Below, one piece after another: positions 1-5,743 of a stretch of 7,911 bases of DNA (position 1 is the first letter of the stretch; every line of letters starts with the position of its first letter). Made by a program: the position numbers and the translations under genes. This stretch comes from Syntrophomonas sp. Lineage in GTDB: Bacteria > Bacillota > Syntrophomonadia > Syntrophomonadales > Syntrophomonadaceae. Where the stretch lies: positions 1-7,911 of the forward strand of contig JAQVXF010000051.1 in NCBI GenBank assembly GCA_028709355.1, written 5' to 3'. A model generated the notes under the pieces. The model ran no database searches. It worked only from the letters and a program-made list of their open reading frames with translations, and was not told where the DNA came from.

Positions 1-1264
1 ATTTATGACCCACTTCGGTGTGGACCCGATAGGCGAAATCCACCGGGCATGAACCCTTAGGCAACTCTATCACATCACCCTTGGGGGTAAATATAAAGAC
101 GGTGTCTTCAAAAAGATCGGTCTTGAGGGATTCCATGAATTCTGACTCGTCATTGACATCCTGCTGCCATTCTAGGATGCGCCGCAGCCAGGCCAGTTTT
201 TCATCAAACTTCTTATCCCGGTCTTTGGGGCTGCCTGATTCCTTGTAATGCCAGTGAGCGGCTATCCCTGACTCAGCCGTGGCATGCATTTCCCAGGTCC
301 TGATCTGCACCTCGAAAGGTTCGCCGCCCTGACCGATCAGGGTCGTATGCAGAGACTGGTACATATTGGGCTTGGGGGTGGCAATGTAGTCCTTGAACCT
401 GCCTGGCAGTGGTTTCCACATGGTATGGATTATTCCCAGTACCCCGTAGCATTCGGGTACCGAGTCTACGATCACCCGGATCGCAATCTTGTCATAGATC
501 TCATCAATGGGTTTGTCCTGTTTGACCATCTTCTTGTAGATACTGTATATATTCTTAGGGCGGCCCGCAATGTCTCCTTCGATGCCAATCTGCTCCAAAC
601 CTTTCTCGATCTGTTGGATCAATGCGTTGACATACTCTTCTCTCTCCTTGCGCTTGGTCTTGAGTCGCTGGGCCACCTCATAATACATCTCGGGCTGCAG
701 GTAAAGAAATGCCAGGTCTTCCAACTGCCATTTGAATTTAAAAACGCCCAGGCGATGGGCCAAAGGCGCAAAGATATCCATAGTTTCCTGGGCGACTTGC
801 TTCTGCTTAGGCTCGGGCTGGTAGTTGAGGGTGCGCATATTATGGAGACGATCCGCCAGTTTTATTAAAACCACCCGAATGTCTTTAGCCATAGCGAGGA
901 ACATCTTGCGCAGGTTTTCGGCTTGGGCTTCTTCCCGGGTCTTGAAATTGATGCGACTCAGTTTGGTTACCCCTTCTACCAACATAGCTATCTCTTCGCC
1001 AAATTCCTGCTCCAGATTCTTATAATCAAAGCTGGTATCCTCGATGACATCGTGAAGCAGGGCAGCACATATGGAAGCACTGTCCATCTCGATTTCAGTC
1101 AGGATCAGGGCTACCTCTACCGGGTGGATAATGTAAGGCTCACCTGATTTGCGCTTCTGTTCGCCATGGGCGATCACCGCATAATTGTATGCTTTGGCTA
1201 TCAGGTCAAAGTCAGCCTTGGGATCATATTCTTTTACCCGGTCCAAAATCGTTTGCGGCCCCAT
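1..1264 (-). CDS. relA: Bifunctional (p)ppGpp synthetase/hydrolase, Rel/SpoT family (C-terminus cut by window edge)
   Basis: Makes and degrades the alarmone (p)ppGpp in the cytoplasm (pyrophosphate transfer from ATP to GTP/GDP, and Mn-dependent hydrolysis), driving the stringent response. I translated the reverse strand: 421 codons are present of a family usually about 720-750 aa. The HD hydrolase domain (about residues 28-150) has His47 in IIHPVEVA, the His71-Asp72 pair in LLHDVIEDT and the ADRLHNMRT motif (about 137-145), so hydrolase activity is expected. The synthetase domain (about 215-330) has PGRFKDYIATPKPNMYQSLH; residues 289-292 are RFKD, the RXKD form known from bifunctional Rel enzymes rather than the EXDD form of E. 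coli RelA. The TGS domain starts near residue 387 (VFIFTPKGD). The ATG start sits 4 nt after the recJ stop with only a weak SD (GGAATGG or GGTG), which suggests translational coupling to recJ. The rest of TGS and the C-terminal regulatory domains lie outside the window. The family call is secure; the symbol could equally be 'rel' or 'spoT'. Confidence 0.96.
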   Translation of the reverse strand, partial: MGPQTILDRVKEYDPKADFDLIAKAYNYAVIAHGEQKRKSGEPYIIHPVEVALILTEIEMDSASICAALLHDVIEDTSFDYKNLEQEFGEEIAMLVEGVTKLSRINFKTREEAQAENLRKMFLAMAKDIRVVLIKLADRLHNMRTLNYQPEPKQKQVAQETMDIFAPLAHRLGVFKFKWQLEDLAFLYLQPEMYYEVAQRLKTKRKEREEYVNALIQQIEKGLEQIGIEGDIAGRPKNIYSIYKKMVKQDKPIDEIYDKIAIRVIVDSVPECYGVLGIIHTMWKPLPGRFKDYIATPKPNMYQSLHTTLIGQGGEPFEVQIRTWEMHATAESGIAAHWHYKESGSPKDRDKKFDEKLAWLRRILEWQQDVNDESEFMESLKTDLFEDTVFIFTPKGDVIELPKGSCPVDFAYRVHTEVGHK

Positions 1265-1268
1265 CTTT

Positions 1269-4073
1269 TCACCATTCCAAACCCGAAATAAGCCTCTCTT
1301 CCCAATCGGCAAAGGCAAGCCGTTCCAGATTGCCTTCCTGAGAATAAGGGCTTCCGTCGAGACTATCGATATAATTGCCTGCAGATCCACGGTTTATAGC
1401 CATAATACTACTTCTTTTTTGAAATCGGCACAAGTTCAAATCAGCCAGTATGTGCAAAGCGGCAACAGCCTCCAACCTCGATATATCGAGCTCTCGGTTC
1501 ATGTCGCCGATGAGGTCGCTGAGCCGGCAGCGATTTCCTGGAAGTCGGAGTAGGTGGGTCAGGACTTGATTGACCAAGCCGATGTTTGGATAGGAGCGTT
1601 CAAGGAACTGGCGATTGACCTCCAAGGCAGAGCGGTCAAAAGCCACCCCAACCTTGTCGCTGCCAAATCCTCCAATCCTTGCAGCGAGTACCTGCAGTTC
1701 GTATGCACCGAAGGGGGAATCCGCCAGTACCAATTCATCGAATACCTTCCCATGCGAAGATTCAACCGTGTGAGTGCCATCACTGACCAAAGCCCCGGAC
1801 CGGTTCGACCAATACTTGCGGCGCAAATCTATCCGTTGCCGCATGTCTGCCAAACCCGATTCTATCTGCAGGTCCGGGTAGCTGTCCTTGAGGCGCCGGA
1901 TTGTGCCAGGCAGGTTAGCATAGACCAGAATACGTCCATGGGTCCCATAATCCTCGTTACGAGAATAAAAAATACGGTCATGACCGCGGCCGATATAGAT
2001 TACTTCGACCTGTGACGGCAGATCGTACTGAGAAAAGGGTGTCAGTCCCGGTCCCAGTATCGCCATGAAATGGATGTTGGGCGGAAGTTGGGCTGACTTT
2101 AGGTAAACACCCAGGCTGGATGCAGTCATCAGGTAGATTCCCGCCAGACCTTGTTTCAGCATCTCCTGCCGCTGGCGCCGCTCTTCCGGCCATAAATGCC
2201 CGGTGATCGGGACTATGCTGCCCCGGCGGAAGCAATAGTTTATGGCTGCCTGCTGCTTGACTTGACAGCGCAGGGTCGGATAGACGAATATCACTGGGCG
2301 CCGCGCTGCTATCTCATCTACCGCCCGCCTCATAAGTTCCGGCCAGTCAGCCTGGGATTCCCTGCCAATAATCCTATCATCCCCCGCAAAGGCCGGTTTG
2401 ATATCCTTGACTTTGAGCTGGATCGTCTTCTTTCCTATATAGAAGTTCTCATCCACCTCGAACAACAAGTCTTGTGAGCAGTACGGGAAGGTTTCTTCCA
2501 GTTCTTCAGCTCGATTGAAGGCAATCCCAGGGATATTGCCAGAACCGATCCTCATCCGCAGGTGAGGTCGGTTTACCCCCACCCGGGAGGTGGTGTGAAT
2601 GTTCTCTCCCCGCAGCACGAAGGCGGGCACCGGATTACCCTCTCCAAATGGCTCCAATTGGCTCAGTTCTGCCACTAAAGCTGGGTTGATGTCATCCTCT
2701 GCTATCTCCAGATCGAATTGGTAACGCCGGTCCTTATCAGCTTGAAAGCCTGTGGCGGCGGCATAACTCCTGAGCCCCTCTCGCATTTTCTCCAGGTCAT
2801 CATGGTGGAGGCTTAACCCCGCCGCCATTTTATGGCCGCCGAACGAAAGCAAGCTGGAGCGCACATTGTCCAGCGCCATATAGAGGTCGAATCCTTCCCC
2901 GCTGCGAGCAGATCCTTTACCGATATCACCCGTCCAGGATATCACTATCGCCGGTCGGTTGTACAAAGCCAGCAGACGTGAAGCTACTATTCCCACCACT
3001 CCCACGTTCCAATCCGCCCCCCCCACGATGATGACCGGTTCCTGATCAAGAGCCATCCGGTCAATGGTCTCTACAGCTGCGTGGAAGATGTCATCTTCGA
3101 CCCGGCGCCGTTCGGAGTTCATTTGCCCCAACAGGCGCGCCTGGTCCCGGGCTTGGACTGGATCGCGACTCATCAGCAGATCTATCCCGATCCGGGCGGT
3201 ATCCATCCGGCCTGCGGCATTCAAGCGGGGACCCAGCACAAAACCGAGCTGCCAAGCTTTTAACACCTGGCCGGTCAAGCCCGCCTCATCGATGAGAGCC
3301 CGCAAACCGATTCGCTGGGTATCCCGCAGCACCGCCAAACCATATTTGGTTATTATCCGGTTCTCTTCCTGTAAGGGCACCATGTCGGCAACGGTGGCCA
3401 GTGCCGCCAAGGCCAGCCATTCCTGCAGCTGCTGCTCCAGGCCCCTCCCCACAGCTAAAGCCGTTGCCAGCTTGAATGCCACCCCCGCTCCCGCCAGGTT
3501 TGCGGCGGGGGGTGGACTGCCCAGCTTGGGATTGATCACCGCCAGTGCAGCTGGCAGGGCGGCGGGAGGATTATGATGGTCGGTTATGATGATATCCATA
3601 CCTTTGGTGAGAGCCAATCCTACCTCTTCCACCGATCCTATCCCGCAATCTACCGTTATCAACAGCTGGCATCCCTGCTCCGCCAGCGACGAGATCGCTT
3701 CCATATTCAATCCATAGCCCTCAGTAAAACGATCGGGCACATAGTAGTCAACCCGGCAACCGAGATGCTGCAGGCATTCGGTGAGGATGACCACGCTGCA
3801 TATCCCGTCGACGTCATAGTCTCCATATACTACTACCCTTTCCTGGCACTCAATGGCTTGTTTAATTCTTAATACCGCTTTACCCACCCCCTCCATGAGC
3901 AAAGGGTCCGAAAGGGCCTCCAGGCCGGCATTGAGAAAATAATCAGCCTGGTCAGCCTGGGTGATACCGCGTAGGGCCAGCAAAGCTGAGGTCATCTTGG
4001 AGACACTCAGTTGTTTTTGAATAGCTTCAGCCACATGGTGATCATACTGGCATGGTTGCCATATCGCCGCCAT
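1269..4073 (-). CDS. recJ: Single-stranded-DNA-specific 5'-3' exonuclease RecJ, long form
   Basis: Degrades single-stranded DNA from 5' ends in recombination, mismatch and base-excision repair (cytoplasm; Mn/Mg dependent). The DHH phosphoesterase core shows all expected motifs: DYDVDG at residues 85-90, VDCG at 141-144, ITDHHNP around the DHH at 165-167, GAGVAFK at 195-201 and LGPRLNAAGRMD at 280-291. The DHHA1 part has GKGSARS at 385-391 and GGHKMAAG at 412-419. An OB-fold-like nucleic-acid binding segment follows (about 451-560, with LEPFGEGNP at 473-481). At 934 aa it is much longer than E. coli RecJ (577) and longer than B. subtilis RecJ (786). The extra residues 561-934 fit the Firmicutes RecJ C-terminal extension and resemble a degenerate helicase second lobe followed by a winged-helix-like region (see findings). 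The ATG at 4073 is preceded by AAAGGGGGAT with 9 nt between the G-run and the start. It is co-transcribed with the Rel gene 4 nt downstream and divergent from ynzC. Confidence 0.97.
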   Translation of the reverse strand: MAAIWQPCQYDHHVAEAIQKQLSVSKMTSALLALRGITQADQADYFLNAGLEALSDPLLMEGVGKAVLRIKQAIECQERVVVYGDYDVDGICSVVILTECLQHLGCRVDYYVPDRFTEGYGLNMEAISSLAEQGCQLLITVDCGIGSVEEVGLALTKGMDIIITDHHNPPAALPAALAVINPKLGSPPPAANLAGAGVAFKLATALAVGRGLEQQLQEWLALAALATVADMVPLQEENRIITKYGLAVLRDTQRIGLRALIDEAGLTGQVLKAWQLGFVLGPRLNAAGRMDTARIGIDLLMSRDPVQARDQARLLGQMNSERRRVEDDIFHAAVETIDRMALDQEPVIIVGGADWNVGVVGIVASRLLALYNRPAIVISWTGDIGKGSARSGEGFDLYMALDNVRSSLLSFGGHKMAAGLSLHHDDLEKMREGLRSYAAATGFQADKDRRYQFDLEIAEDDINPALVAELSQLEPFGEGNPVPAFVLRGENIHTTSRVGVNRPHLRMRIGSGNIPGIAFNRAEELEETFPYCSQDLLFEVDENFYIGKKTIQLKVKDIKPAFAGDDRIIGRESQADWPELMRRAVDEIAARRPVIFVYPTLRCQVKQQAAINYCFRRGSIVPITGHLWPEERRQRQEMLKQGLAGIYLMTASSLGVYLKSAQLPPNIHFMAILGPGLTPFSQYDLPSQVEVIYIGRGHDRIFYSRNEDYGTHGRILVYANLPGTIRRLKDSYPDLQIESGLADMRQRIDLRRKYWSNRSGALVSDGTHTVESSHGKVFDELVLADSPFGAYELQVLAARIGGFGSDKVGVAFDRSALEVNRQFLERSYPNIGLVNQVLTHLLRLPGNRCRLSDLIGDMNRELDISRLEAVAALHILADLNLCRFQKRSSIMAINRGSAGNYIDSLDGSPYSQEGNLERLAFADWEERLISGLEW

Positions 4074-4108
4074 CGTCTCTATCCCCCTTTAATGCAGTGG
4101 TGTCCGCT

Positions 4109-4137
4109 TTGGTCTCATCCCATCCATATAGTATAAT
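4109..4137 (+). promoter_or_regulatory. Predicted sigma-A-type promoter for the ynzC gene
   Basis: TTGGTC at 4109-4114 and a perfect TATAAT at 4132-4137 are separated by 17 bp. Transcription would start near 4144, giving a leader of about 50 nt before the ynzC start at 4193. The -35 box matches consensus in only 3 of 6 positions. On the opposite strand the same AT-rich stretch offers TATAAT and TATACT boxes that could serve recJ, but neither has a recognisable -35 at proper spacing, so no recJ promoter is called. Confidence 0.55.
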
Positions 4138-4151
4138 TTATTCATCCATAT
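4121..4151. repeat. Pair of 9-bp direct repeats (CATCCATAT) in the recJ/ynzC intergenic region
   Basis: CATCCATAT occurs at 4121-4129 and again at 4143-4151, with starts 22 bp apart, about two helical turns. The copies bracket the predicted ynzC -10 box: the first lies in the -35/-10 spacer and the second covers the predicted start site. This geometry fits tandem binding sites for a regulator, but in AT-rich DNA a chance repeat cannot be excluded. It does not match the GAAC-N4-GTTC LexA box. Confidence 0.35.
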
Positions 4152-4180
4152 TATATTACCCGTTCTGTTGATTAGACGTT

Positions 4181-4189
4181 GGAGGTGAT
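4181..4189 (+). promoter_or_regulatory. Strong ribosome binding site that fixes the ynzC start
   Basis: GGAGGTGAT is fully complementary to the 3' end of 16S rRNA, and GGAGG lies 7 nt before the ATG at 4193. It confirms that this very short frame is a real, well-translated gene and rules out the later in-frame ATG (codon 7) as the start. Confidence 0.85.
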
Positions 4190-4192
4190 ACC

Positions 4193-4366
4193 ATGGACGA
4201 GGTATTGAAGATGCGCATTAATGAATTGGCCCGGAAGAAAAGGCAGGAAGGGCTAACCAGCGAAGAACAGGAGGAACAAGCCCGTCTCTATCGCATCTAC
4301 ATCGATGAAATCAAAGACCAGCTCAAATGCGCCCTGGACAAGGCCGGCATCAAACCGAAAGAATAG
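4193..4366 (+). CDS. ynzC: DUF896 / UPF0291 family small protein, YnzC-like
   Basis: A 57-aa soluble protein found by translating the plus strand between recJ and moeA. The sequence contains RINELARKKRQEGLTSEEQ followed by EEQARLYRIYIDEIKDQL, the family pattern of a basic N-terminal helix (R-I-N-E-L-A), a turn with G-L-T-x-E-E, a second acidic/basic helix around an R/Y-x-x-Y-I core, and a short tail. B. subtilis YnzC (77 aa) has the same helical-hairpin part and a longer C-terminus, so this is a short member. No catalytic residues, signal peptide or membrane segment are seen. Molecular function is unknown; in B. subtilis ynzC lies in the LexA-controlled yneA-yneB-ynzC operon. Here it stands alone, divergent from recJ, with its own predicted promoter and a perfect SD, and no LexA box was seen. 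It is convergent with moeA, 62 nt away, with no recognisable terminator between. Confidence 0.9.
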   Translation: MDEVLKMRINELARKKRQEGLTSEEQEEQARLYRIYIDEIKDQLKCALDKAGIKPKE

Positions 4367-4428
4367 ATGAAAGCAATCGGATTAGTGTCAAACAGTTGCC
4401 CCGACTTTGGACAAACCAAGTAGCATGC

Positions 4429-5637
4429 TTAGAAGATTGCGACATCGACCCGGTCCCCGGCGTATATACCTTGCTGCTCATAGGCGATGCGCACAAACCC
4501 GTCAGCTTGGGCCAGGATGCGCATCAATCCTGATTTGCCCAGGACCGGCTGGGCTTGCCAACTCTCTCCCTCTCGCACCAACCGCACCGGAACAAAATCA
4601 TCGCGCCCGGGTTGGGAGGCAACGTTGACGACCATTTCCGCTTGGACCGAAGCCAATCGAACTGGATTGATGACCGGGGCACAGAGAAGGTAAAAAACCA
4701 TGAGCGCTGAGACTGGGTGCCCAGGCAGTCCAATTATCAATTTCCGGCCAGCCGCCACTCCGATGGACGGTTTGCCTGGTTTGACCGCTATCCCGTGAAA
4801 TAACATTTCGGCAGCGGGCAGCGAGAGCATCACCTCTACTGAATAGTCAGATACTCCGACCGAACTCCCCCCCGATACCAGCACGATATCGTTTTCTTCC
4901 CAAGCCCGGCGCAGGGCCTGCTGCAAACTCCCAATATCATCCTTTACCAAGGGATACCTGTTCGCCATCGCCCCGCAAGATTGGACCGCCGCCGCCAAAG
5001 AGTAGGAATTTACATCCCTCACCTGCCCGAGTGCCGGACACTGGTCGACTGGGATTATTTCATCACCAGTGGACATTATCCCCACCTTATATGGCTTCGC
5101 CACCCCCACCGCGTTGATGCCCAGCGAAGCCAGCAGGCCTATGTCCTTGGCTGCCAATCTCTCCCCCTGTTTGAAAACTAAAGCCCCCCGGCTGACATCT
5201 TCTCCTTTGTGCATAACGTTCTCGCCCGGGGCTACCGGGCGGGACACCAGGATGGTATCAGTCCCCAGCTTCTCAGTATATTCAACCATCACCACCGCAT
5301 CACTGCCCTCCGGCAACATTCCGCCGGTGGGCATCCAGGCGCATTCTCCGGCGGTGATGCTGAATCCGGGATCCAGGCCCATCTCCACTTTACCGACACA
5401 CCTGACCATGCCCGGCAGAGATTCACTGCTCCCGAAAGTATCCTCCGCCCTTACCACATAGCCATCGACGGTGGAACGATTAAATGCCGGCATATCCTCG
5501 GGACTGTAGATATCTTGGGCCAAGACCCGGCGGTGGCTTTCTTCCAGGGAGACGAGTTCCTCCATGTGGGCCGGGGCTCGGTCCAGCAACAGGCTCAGGG
5601 CCTCCTGGAAGCGTACTACCTTTAAAAACTGCGGCAT
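4429..5637 (-). CDS. moeA: Molybdopterin molybdenumtransferase MoeA
   Basis: Catalyses the final step of molybdenum cofactor synthesis: insertion of molybdate into adenylylated molybdopterin (MPT-AMP), in the cytoplasm. The 402-aa product matches the usual 390-420 aa. Motifs in order: FNRSTVDGY (52-60, metal/substrate-site Asp58), MPTGGMLPEGSDAVVM (102-117), KGEDV (144-148), IMSTGDEI (187-194), the MPT-binding loop VSGGSSVGVSDY (254-265), AVKPGKP (284-290) and GLPGHPVSA (293-301), with a C-terminal beta domain from about 328. The His in GLPGHPVS replaces the more common Asn. The frame is open 13 codons further upstream to a TTG at 5676, but that start has no SD and lies on the predicted -10 box. 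The ATG at 5637 has GGGGA (5644-5648) 6 nt upstream and begins at the family's normal N-terminus, so it is chosen. The gene is divergent from a second MoeA paralogue. No other cofactor-synthesis genes are in the window. Confidence 0.95.
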   Translation of the reverse strand: MPQFLKVVRFQEALSLLLDRAPAHMEELVSLEESHRRVLAQDIYSPEDMPAFNRSTVDGYVVRAEDTFGSSESLPGMVRCVGKVEMGLDPGFSITAGECAWMPTGGMLPEGSDAVVMVEYTEKLGTDTILVSRPVAPGENVMHKGEDVSRGALVFKQGERLAAKDIGLLASLGINAVGVAKPYKVGIMSTGDEIIPVDQCPALGQVRDVNSYSLAAAVQSCGAMANRYPLVKDDIGSLQQALRRAWEENDIVLVSGGSSVGVSDYSVEVMLSLPAAEMLFHGIAVKPGKPSIGVAAGRKLIIGLPGHPVSALMVFYLLCAPVINPVRLASVQAEMVVNVASQPGRDDFVPVRLVREGESWQAQPVLGKSGLMRILAQADGFVRIAYEQQGIYAGDRVDVAIF

Positions 5638-5655
5638 AGCAATTCCCCAATCCTT

Positions 5656-5683
5656 TTGTTTTTGATCCGTTTTCAATTATACT
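5656..5683 (+). promoter_or_regulatory. Predicted promoter for the MoeA-PBP fusion gene
   Basis: TTGTTT (5656-5661) and TATACT (5678-5683) are spaced by 16 bp. The start site would be near 5690, leaving a leader of about 54 nt. The -35 box is weak. The -10 box overlaps the predicted -10 of the opposing moeA promoter. Confidence 0.4.
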
Positions 5684-5704
5684 TAAACATATTTAACCAT
5701 ACAA
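5676..5704 (-). promoter_or_regulatory. Predicted promoter for moeA
   Basis: Read on the minus strand, TTGTAT (5704-5699) and a perfect TATAAT (5681-5676) are spaced by exactly 17 bp. Transcription would begin near 5669, about 30 nt before the moeA ATG at 5637. This promoter position also argues against the TTG at 5676 as the moeA start. Confidence 0.5.
5683..5696. repeat. Small inverted repeat TTAAA-N4-TTTAA in the divergent moeA control region
   Basis: TTAAA (5683-5687) and TTTAA (5692-5696) form a perfect 5-bp dyad with a 4-bp centre. It lies inside the spacer of the leftward moeA promoter and over the predicted start of the rightward transcript, so a protein bound there could affect both genes. 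It does not resemble the E. coli ModE site. In such AT-rich DNA it may be chance. Confidence 0.25.
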
Positions 5705-5730
5705 ACCAGCCCACAGAACATTTGGGATAC

Positions 5731-5736
5731 GGGAGG
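5731..5736 (+). promoter_or_regulatory. Ribosome binding site deciding a GTG start for the MoeA-PBP gene
   Basis: GGGAGG, with 7 nt between GGAGG and the GTG at 5744-5746, supports this non-ATG start. The next in-frame ATG is at codon 60 (residue Met60), inside the conserved MoeA region. Confidence 0.8.
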
Positions 5737-5743
5737 AGCAACG

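Noticed and set aside
284..868. 194-codon plus-strand open frame
   Set aside because: Lies entirely antisense to the Rel HD/synthetase region, whose motifs are unmistakable on the minus strand; its protein shows no family motif.
4160..4175. Possible LexA box near CCGTTCTG in the recJ/ynzC region
   Set aside because: Only one half resembles GTTC; the partner GAAC at 4-bp spacing is absent.
4373..4440. GCAATC/GATTGC inverted repeat at the ynzC/moeA junction
   Set aside because: Arms of 6 bp separated by 56 nt, one inside the moeA coding sequence; most likely chance.
5638..5676. Longer N-terminus of moeA from a TTG codon
   Set aside because: No SD, the TTG overlaps the predicted -10 box, and the extra 13 residues are not part of the MoeA family; the ATG at 5637 has a properly spaced GGGGA.
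5684..5743. Possible Moco (molybdenum cofactor) riboswitch ahead of the MoeA-PBP gene
   Set aside because: The leader of about 54 nt is far shorter than that RNA, and only a 4-bp CCCA/TGGG pairing is visible.
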